DNA of 64,000 nt from Nepenthes gracilis (taxonomy: Eukaryota > Streptophyta > Magnoliopsida > Caryophyllales > Nepenthaceae): assembly GCA_033239525.1 (NCBI GenBank), contig BSYO01000036.1, positions 5,726,126 through 5,790,125 of the forward strand, read 5' to 3'. Positions 22,777 to 37,083 of the stretch are shown here, piece after piece. Position 1 is the stretch's first letter. Every line of letters starts with the position of its first letter. The notes below the pieces were generated by a model. That model worked only from the letters and a program-made list of their open reading frames with translations, was not told where the DNA came from and did no database searches. The position numbers and the translations under genes were made by a program.

Positions 22777-25542
22777 TGTGACGGAACGGATTATTCTCCA
22801 TTGAATAACCTCCGTCAATGCCTAAACACACCCTAGAGCCCATAATTAACCTATGGACTCTACTAGAAAAAAGAGTTTCCTCCGCAACCTGGACGAAAAC
22901 CAAAATACAACCTCGCTTAAAATATCCCTGCAACAAGCACACATCTAAACAAAAGGCTTAACTCAAAGCCTACAACACGCCACACAGATCACAATATCGC
23001 CATATCATCCATTGCTCCAACACAAGACACAACCTACGATGGATCTAGAGAGATGCCATCTAATTAAACAAAACTCCAAACATAAATATACAAACGCGGA
23101 AGCACAACTAAATCATAAAATAACAACAATGAGTCACGCTCAACCACGAGCGGCTGTCCACAGTCCGATCCAACTCTATGCCCAAATCTTCTGATCACGC
23201 GCCGTCCAGCCAGTCATATCAAGCAAGTCTCTCCTTGCTCTGACAACCTGCGCCAGCTAAGTGTTCTCATCTGAAAGGAAAAACATCAGCAGCAAGGGTG
23301 AGCTAACAGCTCAGCAAATATAATCATACACACCCCTCCAAGACACGTACAAGAACTGAAACCGGAGGGAATACACACACTCTCCACAATCAAGGAACAG
23401 GACAGGGAATAGAAAGCAACTGGAATCACTCGATCCCTACAGTTCTCACGTCGATTGGTCATCATTTGGATTCACAAGATTCTCACGGTTCTCATTACAG
23501 TTTCACGGTTCTATCTTGAATCACTTGATTCACGGGTTCATCGATTGGACATTATTCATTTTCTTTATTACATCATCTTTGCGGACCCCGGCTAGTAGAT
23601 CGTACTAACCAACGATGCGAGAGAACGAGGACAGGAATGTGTTCGCTACACATTCTAAAGCCACGGCTACTACTTTCGGTCGGTAGCACACGACCCTCGG
23701 TTGCATCCATGCAACAATCATCACTGACAACTACATCTCAATATGTAGTGTCGACACACCCCACACCCCCGGGGTCCAGGGCAATCCTCGTCCTTCCACA
23801 GTAGTTTCCTAAAGCGTACCACAGACATCACCCGCTCACACGAGCGGCCGGAATACGTGGCCAAGTATCCCTCGGGTTCCCACCACGATGGACATGGTAC
23901 ACTAAAGAATACTACCCATATGACTCAGGGTCCTAGTTTCAGGGTTAGGTTCGACACTTGGAGAGGGAAATCCACATTTGCCACACAATCATATCTCGGG
24001 AAACCTCATTCCCATCACAATCATCTCCAACCGAGAGTACATCATCAAACACGTCTCCATCCGGGAGATCATATCATCTCAAGCACAATGTGGACTCCCT
24101 TCCTTCCTCGTCACGGATCTCAATATCCAATGGGACCCAATTCCCTTAATCCAAGTCATCACAAGTTCGCTTCCATTTTCTACGGGATCCAGTTCCCTTA
24201 GTCACAATAAATCAATCCCAAATCCTCAAGAGAGACTAGATTTCATACCTCGACGATCACATATCATTTTGGAACCTCTCGAACTCATTCTTTTGCCCCC
24301 AAAGACCTACGGACTCACGTTCGGGGTTTATATTTACGTTTAATCATTTAAACGTTACTTTCATTACAATTATGATCGCATATCACTTTGCATTTCTCAT
24401 TTCGTTTTGGGTGAACATTATCGGATTACTCTTTGGACACCCTGGATGAACAGTTCAATACTTGGAGATCGGACGTCCGGTGGATTCGTACTCTGCATAC
24501 GGGGATTACACAATTGGGGTTCGATTTACTTGTCACGAGGGTGGAAGTACACAACTTCCCATTCATTTACGGATTATCCACAACGGAAACTATCAAGGCT
24601 CCCGGATGCCAGAACGGGTCAAATCTTGCGAGATTAGCATCCGGTCGATATATACACACAATTGGGACACGGGTATTCATATTCTAGGGTTCTTTCATCA
24701 TCTCACGAAGGTGGAAACACGCAAAATCCACCTCCGGTCTCGGGTGAACAGTAACAGCGCCCCTTTAATGGGCTCGGACGCCGCGAACGGGTCCAAACGC
24801 GCGAGATCGGACCCGCGGCCGACATATGTTCATATTTGGGACGTGGGCTTTCCAATTTTGGGGTCAATTTCATGATACGGGGCCGGGAAATGGGTAATCC
24901 CCAAAATCCCGTAGGTTAGGGTTCCGGCGCAAATCACCCGGGCGAATCGGACCCGGTTCGGACAACTAACTACATTTTCTCGGACCTCAAGGCATGGGTA
25001 TCGATATTCTAACATTCCCCGTGGGTATCGACACAAAATACCCAACGAAAATACACAAAATATCGAAAGAGAACGAGAAGTGGGTATGAGAACACTTGCC
25101 TCGACGCGTGCTTTCACCTTTATACCTGGCTCTCGGGCGGAATCGGACTCTCGGGCTCGATCTCCTTCCTTCTCTCTCTAGTCGCGCCCCTCTCTCTCTC
25201 CTCAAAACCCTCGGGCACCAGAAAAATGAGGGAGACGAACGCGCGGCGCAAATATATTTTCGGCGCAAGTAGCGGGCCGGCCGGCGGCCGTGCTACCGCT
25301 GCCACCGCCGAGCGCCATCGAGCGCGGGCGGGCGGCCAGCCACGGGCCGGTTGCGCTTCCACCGCCGAGCCTCGGCCGAGCGCCAACAGCGCAAGTCACC
25401 GGGCGTGGCAAAGAGCCCGGACCCGAATAATTTTCCGATTTTTCTTCCGATATCAAACCTTAATCCTCCCATAGGATTAATATAAATCATTATCATCCTA
25501 ATTACCTCATTAATATCGAATTCTTAAATTCGAAACCTCACA
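22777..25542 (-). repeat. LTR of element 2 (3' LTR in element orientation)
   Basis: 2766 bp; contains the TATAAAGG promoter (25117-25124), the GC-rich block (25250-25420), and the hairpin units (about 24460-24850). Confidence 0.9.
25117..25124 (-). promoter_or_regulatory. TATA box in LTR of element 2
   Basis: TATAAAGG on the - strand, at the position equivalent to 5278 in element 1. It points along the direction of the kinase gene. Confidence 0.55.
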
Positions 25543-28175
25543 ATTCTCCCCCACTTATTAAAATTTCGTCCCCGAAATTTAACGAGCCTCAATTTCCCAA
25601 ACCTGAGGTGAACTCCTCAAAAACTGAAATCATTCCTCGGACAGCGCCTATTTTAGAACCTCAAGCATTGGAATCGTTCTAATTCTCGTCGTAGAACAAA
25701 TCCTTAGCCTTCCAAAACGGCCCAATCCTGTCACTTATCAATTCTCTCATCCTTATTTAGAAATCTCTAGGCCACGGGCCCACAACGCTTACTCTGCGCA
25801 CTCTGATCAATCCTCAAATCATTAAATTACGGCACAATCAAAACAATCTCCCAAAAAGTTGACAAGACCTTCAATTCTTGCCCAGATCTCAAAATTCCGA
25901 TCACTTAGTAACCTCAAGATCACGTCGGCATTTCACAAACCAACAGAACCCAATCTTAATACGGTTCTATCTCACAAGACATACTCGTCCAAGATTCGTA
26001 GCATCAATTTCTAACATTGATGCCTATCCTCCCAAGGAAGACACCGAGGTTTACTTTTTCAACCTTTAGACAAATCTGATCACATGCTAGGCCATATGAT
26101 CATCTTCCTATCTCCGAAGACAATACTCCTGAGTTTTCAAAAGAAAAACCTTAATGGCCAATTTCCGACATACACATGGGGGTAACACTAATCCTGAACT
26201 CCTCCCCCACTTATCTCAAAGATATTACTTTCCACGAGAACTTATCAGACCCATTAGGGGTCAACCCAAATGTCATGAACATCAGTTACCCTATCCAATT
26301 AGATCAAGGATAATTGCACACTTCCACGACACAATCGGCCTCCCCAACCAGCCACGCTTAAAATCCTAAGTCCTCAAAATCATGCGATCATAGAGCCACG
26401 AGCTTAGGAAGGTATTATCTCAGCTAAATTTGCATTCCTTCCTCACTGGAACATGCGAATTATCAACCATCCACAAATCATGATTCAATCCTTAAGCAAT
26501 TACACACACACGATCGATATCTTGAAATTCCTAATTATCACATGAAGCTACTTCAACATCGACTGGGACGGGTCGAAAGATCATCTCATAAATGAAACGC
26601 CAACAAATCAACAAAACCCAAACGGCGTTTTCGGACTTATTGACCGTATCCTTGACCGGATACCGTCCGGGGTTACAACTCCTATTGATCCACAAATGTC
26701 CCTCTATGGACCCAAATCGATCTTGGAATTCATCAAGTCTTTACGACGACCCACCGGACTATGCCCATCCATCCCAAAGCCCGATCATCCAATCATTAGT
26801 CTCTAGCCAATCTTGAAATTCGTGAACCACCTTATCGGTTCATCTATTTACCTCGAAGGTTGGAAATGTTCAACCATGATACCAAAGCCGATACTTGCCT
26901 AAAGTCCTCAACGATTAACGTCGATTCGACATGACCTCGAATTACCGATCATCTAGATAACTCGACCAAATCTTCCCTTTCGATAACATCCTCGATACCA
27001 CTTGTATCAGACCTAGATCCTTAATCCCTCAAATCACAAAACCATAAACGTACTGGGTCCCCAAGAAGCACGTCTTTGTGACATCACGCTTGGAAAATTT
27101 CATTTCCAACCTCGGCAATCCACAAATTTCCTCATGCACCATCACCGCCGAACTCTGATCCTACGGTGCTGGATTTCTTCACCTCAAGATCAGAGGATAC
27201 AAACCATCCTCAATCCAACACCCGTACTATCTATAACTTAGATCCTAGTTTCAAAATCTCCTCGGAAAAGCACTCGTCAAGATTCATCCATGAATAGCCG
27301 TTGCCATATTTCCTTTTGCCTTTCGAATACTAGGTCATCCTTGATATCACCTTTGCCAAGCCTAGATCCTCCCAATTACACAATTTCAACCACAATTCCA
27401 ACATGGGTTTGGAATCCTCAAGACAACATCAGTCACAATACGAAACCCAAGAACCTCACATCTGTGGCACTAACACTTGGGTTCATACCTTAGGACTCCG
27501 ATTTAAAACACCAAATCTTTTTGACCAGGACTAAAAATATCCTTAAATCTCGCGATCGGACTGTCCATAATTGAGACACACTCCCAAAAGTCTCATCGAT
27601 ACAGAATCAATCCAAGAAGCTTCCAACCTAAAGCTTCATATGCTCGATCTTAACTCCACCCAATTCATCACACTCTCTAGGTTGTCCCGGCAACCCTTCG
27701 AAGCAAAGTACCGATCCAAGGACTTCAACCAAGAACCGATCAAACTTAAACCTCAAACCGAGATCAATTAACTTAAGCCTCGAATCAACACTGATCAGTC
27801 CAAGGACCCAATTGATACTAATCACATTCAATTACTCAGGTGTCTCGACACACCATCTTCTCTTGGCCCTACAACCAACCACAATTATTAGTAGTCCCCA
27901 ACAAGGAGCCACTACTAATACTTTCGGCGAGACCGAATCAATTCGGATCAAGCCAATCCTAGAACACAATCTAGGACGATAGGCTAGACATCCGAACTAA
28001 GTCACCGCTTCTAACTTAGTACTAGCCTAAGTTCCGGGATCGGGGTAACCAAAACTAGAGGACTAACTTAGTCCTCACCTACCTTCATTGGCGAAAACAA
28101 TCAATCTTAATCAAACCTAAGCTTCGCATATGATCGAGATCAAACCTAGGCATCTCTCTTCTTTCTGATACTAAC
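25543..28175 (-). other. Non-coding internal region of element 2
   Basis: 2.6 kb alignable with element 1 internal sequence but shorter. It starts on the + strand with the complement of the purine tract (ATTCTCCCCCACTTATT, 25543-25559) and ends with the complement of the primer site. No protein domain seen. Confidence 0.78.
28164..28173 (-). other. Primer binding site of element 2
   Basis: TAGTATCAGA on the - strand, two bases from the LTR end; one mismatch to the TGGTATCAGA seen in element 1. Confidence 0.75.
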
Positions 28176-30893
28176 TGTGACGGAACGGATTATTCTCCAT
28201 TCAATAACCTCCGTCAATGCCTAAACACACCCTAGAGCCCATAATTAACCTATGGACTCTACGAAAATCCTGAGTTTCCTCTGCAATCGACGAAAACCAA
28301 AATACAACCCGCTTAAAATATCCTGCGCAACAAGCACACATCTAAACAAAAGGCTTAACTCAAAGCCTACAACACGCCACACAGATCACAATATCGCCAT
28401 ATCATCCATTGCTCCAACACAAGACACAACCAAAGATTGGATCTAGAGAGATGCCATCTAATTAAACAAAACTCCAAACATAAATATTGAAGCATAACTA
28501 AATCATCATACATCCGGAAGCATAATAAAACCATAAAATAGCAACAATGAGTCACGCTCAACCACGAGCGGCTGTCCTGATCGATCTAACTCTATGCCCA
28601 AATCTTCGATCACGCGTCCCGGCCCGGTCATATCAAGCAAGTCTCTCCTTGCTCCCGACAACCTCGCGCGCCTAAGTGTTCTCATCCGAAAAGGAAGGGT
28701 GAGCTAAAGCTCAAAGAAATATAATCATACACACCCCTCCAAGACACGTACAAGAACTCAAAACCGGAGGGAATACACACACTCTCCACAATCAAGGAAC
28801 AGACAGGGGAATAGAAAGCAACCGGTCGAGTTCTCACGATTACACCGATTGGTCATCATTTGGATTCACAAGATTCTCACGGTTCTCATTACAGTTTCAC
28901 GGTTCTATCTTGAATCACTTGATTCACGGGTTCATCGATTGGACATTATTCATTTTCTTTATTACATCATCTTTGCGGACCCCGGCTAGTAGATCGTACT
29001 AACCAACTATGCGAGAGAACGAGGACAGGAATGTGTTCGCTACACATTCTAAAGCCACGGCTACTACTTTCTGGCCGGTAGCAAGACCCTCGGTTGCATC
29101 CATGCAACAATCATCACCGACAACTACATCTCAATATGAAGTGTCGACACACCCCACACCCCGGGGTCGTGGCAATCTCGTCCTTCCACGAGTAGTTTCT
29201 AAAGCGTACCCAAGACATCACCCGCTCACACGAGCGGCCGGAATACGTGGCCAAGTATCCCTCGGGTTCCCACCACGATGGACATGGTACACTAAAGAAT
29301 ACTACCCATATGAGGTCCTAGTTTCGAGTTAGGTTCGACACTTGGAGAGGGAAATCCACATTTGCCACACAATCATATCTTGGGAAACCTCATTCCCATC
29401 ACAATCATCTCCAACCGGGAGAGTACATCATCAAACACGTCTCCATCCAGGAGATCATATCATCTCAAGCACAATGTGGACTCCTTCCTTCCTCGTCACG
29501 GATCTCAATATCCAATGGGACCCCATTCCCTTAATCCAAGTCATCACAAGTTCGCTTCCATTTTCTACGGGATCCAGTTCCCTTAGTCACAATAAATCAA
29601 TCCCAAATCCTCAAGAGAGACTAGATTTCATAGACGATCACATATCATTTTTGGAACCTCGGAACTCATTCTTTTGCCCCCAGCACACGGACTCACGTTC
29701 GGGGTTTATATTTACGTTTAATCATTTAAACGTTACTTTCATTACAATTATGATCGCATATCACTTTGCATTTCTCATTTCGTTTTGGGTGAACATTATC
29801 GGATTACTCTTTGGACACCCGGACGCCGAACACGGTTCAATACTTGGAGATCGGACGTCCGGTGGATTCGTACGTACTCCTGTACACAGGATTACACAAT
29901 TGGGGTTCGATTTACTTGTCACGAGGGTGGAAGTACACAACTTCCCATTCATTTACGGATTATCCACAACGGGAAACTATCAAGGCTCCCGGATGCCACG
30001 AACGGGTCAAATCTTGCGAGATTCAGCATCCGGTCGATATATACACACAATTGGGACACGGGTATTCATATTCTAGGGTTCTTTCATCATCTCACGAAGG
30101 TGGAAACACGCAAAATCCACCTCCCGGTCTCGGGTGAACGAAAGCGCCCCTTTAATGGGCTCGGACGCGCGAACGGGTCCAAACGTGCGAGATCGGACCC
30201 GCGGCCGACATATGTTCATATTTGGGACGTGGGCTTTCCAATTTTGGGGTCAATTTCATGATACGGGGCCGGGAAATGGGTAATCCCAAAATCCCGTAGG
30301 TTAGGGTTCGGCGCAAATCACCGGGCGAATCGGACCCGGTTCGGACAACTAACTACATTTTCTCGGACCTCAAGGCATGGGTATCGATATTCTAACATTC
30401 CCCGTGGGTATCGACACAAAATACCCAACGAAAATACACAAAATATCGAAAGAGAACGAGAAGTGGGTATGAGAACACTTGCCTCGACGCGTGCTTTCAC
30501 CTTTATACCTGGCTCTCGGGCGGAATCGGACTCTCGGGCTCGATCTCCTTCCTTCTCTCTCTAGTCGCGCCCCTCTCTCTCTCCTCAAAACCCTCGGGCA
30601 CGAGAAAAATTAACGCGCAGGCGCAAAATATATCGCGGCCGGCCGCTCGGCGGGCGAGCGGCCAGCTTCGCTGCCACCGCTCGAGCGCCCCATCGAGCGG
30701 CTGGCGGCGGCCAGCCACGGGCGGTTTACTCTTCCACCGCTCGAGCCTCGGCTAAATGGCTCCAGACCCGGACCCGAATAATTTTCCGATTTTTCTTCCG
30801 ATATCAAACCTTAATCCTCCCATAGGATTAATATAAATCATTATCATCCTAATTACCTCATTAATATCGAATTCTTAAATTCGAAACCTCACA
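28176..30893 (-). repeat. LTR of element 2 (5' LTR in element orientation)
   Basis: 2718 bp, near-identical to the other LTR apart from small indels. TATA box at 30500-30507 (reverse). Its GC-rich block (30600-30770) has several deletions relative to its partner. Confidence 0.9.
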
Positions 30894-30898
30894 TGATT
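30894..30898. other. Target site duplication, right copy (TGATT)
   Basis: Identical to 22772-22776. Confidence 0.85.
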
Positions 30899-33256
30899 GG
30901 ACCTCCACGGTAGCCCAGTAGATTTCTAGCTCTGTTAGTCCTCAGATACAAGAGAATGAAAACAAATCAAAGCTACCAAAGAAACTAAAATAAGGTAGCC
31001 AAAAAAGGCTAGGGCAGCCGACCAAAAAAGGAAACAAAATAAAGCCAAGTTACAAGCATTAAGAGATATAATCAGCCTATCGAATGTAGAAGGAAAGAGG
31101 AGCTGAATGGTGCAAAAAAGAAGGCAATGAACAATCGACAATTGGAGGGAGATTAAGAAAGTTTGATGCTCGCACAATGCAACCCTCATTATATATTCAA
31201 AGGAAGGCAAGGCAAGGCAGAAAGAGGTGGCAGAGGGGAATATGTAGTTTAGGCGGCTCTTTAGTATATTTTACATAGTACAATTTTTTTTCCTTTGCCA
31301 GCAACTAGTGTAGCAATTTGGAAGAAAATCAATTTGTTGTAAGATTTGGAATCACAGTTTTTGATCTTGTTCAGTTACTGTAAGTCATATTTGGGTTGCT
31401 GATATTGTGAAGGGTTACAGAGTTTTGAGTTCAATCCTTTCCATTCAAGTTGTCCTGACTTAAATTCCTAAGTCACAGTGAGTTATTATTGTTCTCAAAT
31501 CAAGTTTGATCATGTGACGTGGGCTTAGATGGACAACAATTTAGAAGTCAGAATGCAGATGATGTCACTTTTATTCTTCAAATTGAGTAGTTCGATGATG
31601 TCCTCTAAACTAGTGCCCCAGTTCTATTTTATTTTTAATGCAGCAAGTTCACGTCTTTTTTTTTGTTTGATTTTTACAAGGTACAGTTGTCTTGAGAGTA
31701 AAGTCACAGTAGTTTTACTTGGTACTGCATAAAACAAGGCTGATTGAAGCTATTTGCAGCAGTTTGCACAAGCTATTCTGTGCGGTGAAAATAACACCCT
31801 CCTTATTGAGAAACTACAGCACACCTTATGCATTTTTATGGTTATTCACACACCCATTTAGAGGCTAGTTATATCCAAATAGTTACTACAAAGTAAATGC
31901 CAAGTATATTAGGAGAGATAAAAAGGCAAAAGGCATGGATAAGCGTCATCAGAAAAGAAAATGATATTTGCTCACATCCTAAAAAAAATATTGGTGAAGG
32001 GCCAGGAAGGGTTTAGTATTCATGAATATCCTTTAAGCTTAAAGTATGGATTAAGCTTATATCTATTTTTATTCTGAAATATATTTCTATAATATAATAT
32101 GTTAAATATTTCTAAAAATTTATAATTTTGATAATCTCTAGGACTTAATGAATGCATGTATTATTTTCATTATTTTTTTATTTTAGATTATTAAATTATA
32201 GCTATTTTTTAATTAATTTAGGAATAGAATACCTCTATATAAAAAAATCCTAATTTTATTGTTAAAAGGCATTAATGAATTAAATTGATATTAAGATATT
32301 ATATTTCTCCTTTCTTCTACTTTTTTCTCTATTTTCTTTTTCGCTTCTTCCATTTCCTCTTCCTTTTCTGCATACTGATTCAAAAACTTTACAGTGATTT
32401 TTGAGAGTCCAAAATAAAGTGTCTTTTACAAGACAAATCCAGATATTTGAAAAGTTCAATCAGGTGACGTACACTTGTCAGGTCCTTTATGTGATCACAT
32501 TTAAAGTCAGACTGTAAATGTAGGAAACACATGACAAAAGAGTATATCTTTCCCTTTGGATAAATTGACTCAAATTCCTTCAAATAGCTATTATGGAGTC
32601 GTAATATTATCTCTCCACCTAAAACCTTTTTAAGTTTTCTTTGTCATTGCACCAACAATACTCAGTGTTCATGCCAATCTCAAATAACCATTACAATCTC
32701 TAAAAGAAGATAATTACTAGCTTCACCAACAAAGCAATCACATTAAGATTAAGACACCTTATATATTTAGACTTAGAAGACTAATGAAGAAACATAGTAA
32801 AAAATACTAAAAATCTGACAAGTTAAAATATTATTTGTCCAAAATGATGAGCTAATATTTTCTCTACATTACAACATTAAGGGGTTTTCGAGGCCCAAAA
32901 TTTATCAACTCCGATAACAAAAATGTTATTAGTTGATGAATTGTTCTTTAGAGAAGGTTGGGGGCATCATACTCAACTAATTATTTGTTGAGTCTTACCA
33001 TTCAATATAGACCACATATTTAGCATATAGAAGCAATCAAGATGCAGAATGCATGCACAATCACATTTTAAATGTGCATCTTTTGCATCTACCATAGGAC
33101 CATATTATAGTGATTGCCACTTTGGTCATCATGTAAGGCGCTGCAAAGTATTCTTGCTAGAAATGCATTTTATCCAAATTCACAAAATAATAGTAGTGAG
33201 ACAATAGAAAAATAACATGATATGCAACAAAAGTGAAATGTCAATGTGTGTCTCAC
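30899..33256 (-). other. Intron 6, part upstream of element 2
   Basis: AT-rich intron. A TATA-like CTATATAAAA lies near 32236 and a pyrimidine-rich stretch at 32307-32370. I recognise no gene; short open frames (30935-31210, 31529-31732, 32389-32583) match no family I know. Confidence 0.6.
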
Positions 33257-33328
33257 ATTCTCCTCAAGCGGCTCAAATTTCCCAAGCTATCGGGCAAAGC
33301 TCCTCCAAGTTGGTTATCTTCCAATACC
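33257..33328 (-). CDS. Exon 6: LRR (72 nt)
   Basis: Encodes LEDNQLGGALPDSLGNLSRL, ending AAT before GTGAGA. It is the last exon before the intron with the retrotransposon. Confidence 0.87.
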
Positions 33329-33399
33329 CTTGAAAGGCAAAATGATAATCAATTGGGGCCCAGTGATGATAAAATCAATCAAATAATATAATGACTTAC

Positions 33400-33470
33400 A
33401 ACTCCTCTAAGGTGGGAATTTGACCAAGTTCCTTTGGGATTGAACCACTAATTTGTTAATTACTAGGGAT
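33400..33470 (-). CDS. Exon 5: LRR with one-base deletion (71 nt)
   Basis: Clean splice borders (TTTGCAG and GTAAGT), but 71 nt instead of 72. The 3' part reads GSIPKELGQIPTLEEL in the correct phase, while the 5' part after the acceptor is shifted and a nearby frame meets TAG/TAA. One base is missing near 33440-33455, where sister exons encode the N-x-LSG core. Confidence 0.83.
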
Positions 33471-33555
33471 CTGCAAATGCATTAATAGTTATAGTTCTTC
33501 TTACATAAAAAACTAATTAACCTTTTAAATTTGATGGGAGAGACAGTTTACATAC

Positions 33556-33624
33556 AATTTTACTAGAGGGATCTTAACAAAACTTGTGGGAATTGACCCA
33601 TTTATATAATTCTGACTCAAATCA
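33556..33624 (-). CDS. Exon 4: LRR (69 nt)
   Basis: Encodes DLSQNYINGSIPTSF and so on between ATGCAG and GTATGT. Its length is one codon shorter than the neighbours, which keeps the frame. Confidence 0.87.
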
Positions 33625-33821
33625 CTGCATAAAAAAAATAATAACAAAGTTAAGAACTCGATGTTACATCCAGTGGTTATATACATCCACTCTTTTGGTC
33701 CTCCATCGCAATGTCAAGGCATTATGCATATGGCAAACGAGACAAGGTTTTTGTCCATTCAAAGTCAATGTAAAATATGATTCATAATTTGGTGAAAATG
33801 AGTGTAAAAGACCTCACTTAC

Positions 33822-33893
33822 ATTTCTCGTAGGTGAGGAAGATTTCCAAATTCAGCAGGAAGAACACCAGAAAGATTGAGACCCTTTAATTGT
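33822..33893 (-). CDS. Exon 3: LRR (72 nt)
   Basis: Encodes LKGLNLSGVLPAEFGNLPHL between TTGCAG and GTAAGT, phase 2 to phase 2. Confidence 0.88.
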
Positions 33894-36800
33894 CTGCAAG
33901 AGTAGGAAAGTATGGAAGAAACAAGCAAATGATAACACTGGAATTCATAAGAGGTCACACATAGTGGTCCAGTAATGGTCATTGTAAATTATAGTTGTTT
34001 TAATCTATCATGAAAAATTCAAAGTCAAAGTTTCCACGCTAAGTTCTGCATTATGTAGTTACTATCCTTGATGCCTAGACAAATAAAAAACATAAATGTG
34101 CCACTCATAAATGTGGTCAGACGTTTTGATATGATGAAGAAAGGATTCGGCAATCATGGTTACTAGTTAAGCAATGTTACTAGAAACACCCTGACATAAA
34201 ACTAAATAATCTTTGTCAAAAAAGATATCATTGGCCAACGATTGGTGATGGGAGCAAGGACATCAATGACCGGTGTCGATTGGGGGGAGGCCTAGGTCAT
34301 GATGTGCCAGTCGACATACAAAATCATGGCCAAAGGCATCGCCGCCAAATGACTGTGATGGGGTCAAGGATATTGACGGTCATATACTGATAGTAGAAAT
34401 TTGAGGCATCACACGCTAATCAGTGATCATGGTGGCTAACGTGCCATCCAGCGACTGATGTTGGTAGCCTAAGGCATCACTAGTTAGTGCTCAACGGTGG
34501 GTCGAGACATTATGGGTTGCAATGATATCATGTTCAAGTAAAACTTTCATTATTTGGTATTAGTAATTATTATTCGGTAGCGAATGAGTTCCAAGAAAAT
34601 GTCTTCTAGTTTTGAAAACATGAAGTCATTTTTTTGAATTTAAGCCTTATTTTCCTTTGACCAAAACATATTTTCTGTTAACTTATTTTCATACACATGC
34701 CAAACTATCAAAAAATGTGGAAAATATTTTTTCCTTGCATGCCAAATATTGAAAAATAAGGAAACTATTTTTCAGTCAGTTATTTTCCAACAAATAAGTG
34801 GGGCATTAGAGAAATATGGATGATGTAGCAGCAGATGGACATGGTCGTTTGCCACATTAAAAATCTTGTAAAATATATATGTACAAGAACTAGGAGCACC
34901 GTTAAATATGTCAGCCATTAAACCACACCAGTACATGCATAACTTTCACATTTTTATTTACTTAGCAACTCATCAATCTTTGTAGTTGAACAAGAAATTT
35001 CTTCTCATTTGACTATGTGAATGAATCATTTAAATATGGATCATATATGTAGAGACCAAGTCTCAAACATATCATCTATTCAGAAACTCATTCTCATGAT
35101 ATTAAGGAACAAGCGTCAGTCTGTCTACGCCACAGCCAATTATTACAATGAATGCAATTTCTAGACTACACCTAAACAGCATCATTAACCCAATCAATCA
35201 GCAAACATTAGTCATTCTTTAACATTCTCACAAAGAAAGGTTTGTCTGGATCTGGGTTGTAAAACATGCACCATGAATATAGCCAAAGCAATCAAGTTGC
35301 AGAATCAAATATTGCAAACAAAGCGATATATTGCAGAAAATATTGTGAAGAACAATTCAAAATAATATTACATTAAATATAATAACTATATTGGTTCCCA
35401 ACTTGTAGGGTGTTTCCCACTTGACTACCTAAACCATTTGTCTTTTAATGGTGGGCAACATTGTTTGCACAAACGTTTATTATTAAATAAGGTTTAAGAC
35501 CTGGTTTCAAAATCAAAAAATTTGACAATTGCATATTTGACTTTCATAAAGTATAATGCATATTTCTATCAAAGTTGAGCATTAACTCAAGAAATAAGTT
35601 TCAAATTGGCCAAGAAAAAGGTTTGCAAACTCAGACATTTTAATTGGGAATTTTCTTATGCGTCACATTATCAACCATGGATACAGATATGGGCACATAT
35701 ACAATATCAAATTGACAAGATAACACATTAATATTCTAAAATCTAGGACACAAAATGAAAGAAATGTATTAACTAAAATTTATAATTTTTTTCTAAGTAT
35801 GGAATATAATTAATCAAACAGCTAAAATTTTTATATAAGACAACAATCAATAGATGAACTTACAAATTATAATTTTTCCAAGCTATTTACTTATAAAGAG
35901 ATTCCTAAACAAGTGATTTATTATAGTAAAAAATGACTGAGGCATTAAAGAAAAAATGTAACTCGTATTATTTTCAAGAAAAAGGAAAAAGAGAAAAAAA
36001 AAAGGAAGAGCCAAGAAAAAGCTGCAGTCAAGATTTACAACTATTTCTACCAAAATAATAATAATAACAAAAGAGGAGGTGATTAATCAACTGGACATTG
36101 GACTATGACTTGATTGAGATTCTAAAATATAAGATAAGGCTTAAAGCCTCACTTCCAACCAAAGAGAAAGACCTTGGAAAGAAAATATGCAAACGAAAAA
36201 AAGTATTCCAATAGTAATAACATCCACAAGGTTATGGTATATGTAAAAATTTTTACCAAAAAATAGAAGGAACTAAAAACAAAACTACTAGTCTATTAGA
36301 ACACATATAAGAATAAATTTATCGAGAACAAACACAGAGTTAAGCAAGTGTCAAATCTTTGTCAACAATCATCCCCAGGGCCTCGCCTCACTATTAGTCT
36401 ATTTCTATCATGCCCTCTTTTCTCTCTTTGATTGATTTTAAATTGAAGCTAGTGTGTTTGAATTACCATTGAAAACAAAAATATTCCAACAACTTCAGAT
36501 ATTGCTCAACATATATTGGAATATCCCAAATGTTGTCAGAAATAGACATGCCAACCCAGGGGATGTGTCCATATGCACTGAGAAATGACTTCTAGAGGAT
36601 CAAGGTTTGCAAAGATTAACTTATGAATGTTGGGGACTCAATTGACAAACACCATATAAGTTGAGGACCAAAAGAATAATCAAATATTAAATTGTGTCTC
36701 AATTTACATAGCTAAATTCATTACAGATATAGTTGTTAACTCTCTTATATTTCTATTTTTAGGTAGTAATTTAATCTATCATAGTCTCAAATCATATAAT

Positions 36801-36908
36801 CACCTGTGTAATACATGCAATGGAAAAAACTCCCATGAATAGTTTCATACGAAGCAAGAAAAAGGTTTATGTAGGCAAACAAAGGGAAGATAGGAAGCAA
36901 GAGCATAC
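33894..36908 (-). other. Intron 2 of the kinase gene
   Basis: Mostly AT-rich. Positions 34230-34520 are distinctly richer in GC, with loosely repeated words such as GGCATC and GGTGATGGG, perhaps a decayed minisatellite. No coding content is recognised. Confidence 0.6.
34590..34790. repeat. Possible short inverted-end repeat
   Basis: The stretch has complementary-looking ends (TTCCAAGAAAATG... and ...TTATTTTCCAAC) and internal GGAAAATATTTTTTCC-like words, a common pattern of plant MITEs. Borders are uncertain. Confidence 0.35.
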
Positions 36909-37083
36909 ATGTTTGTGACATGGCAAACAGTGCCGCTGTTAAATGAACAATTACACGTGACATTGCTAAAACTTATACTGCTAAGGAATTTGTTGAGACT
37001 TTGATCACCATTGCTGCAAGATGTTCGACTGACATTCCAATAGTCATTCTTCAATTTTGAAGAAATAATCTTCAGAGTTTGAA
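36909..37083 (-). CDS. Exon 2: N-terminal cysteine-rich cap before LRRs
   Basis: 175 nt from TTGCAG to GTATGC. It encodes the cap with SCSNGDQ and VTCNCSFN...CHVTN, matching the family pattern of paired cysteines before the first LRR. Confidence 0.88.

Larger units (their letters stand above)
22777..30893 (-). mobile_element. Complete non-coding LTR retrotransposon, element 2
   Basis: 8117 bp with LTRs at 22777-25542 and 28176-30893 and an internal region of 2633 bp. The ends are TGTGACGG...CCTCACA on the + strand. Read on the - strand, the primer site follows the LTR at 28175 and the purine tract precedes the LTR at 25542. A perfect TGATT duplication flanks it. No gag or pol is visible. It lies in intron 6 of the kinase gene, in the same transcriptional direction as the gene. 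The LTR sequence is very close to that of element 1. Confidence 0.92.
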
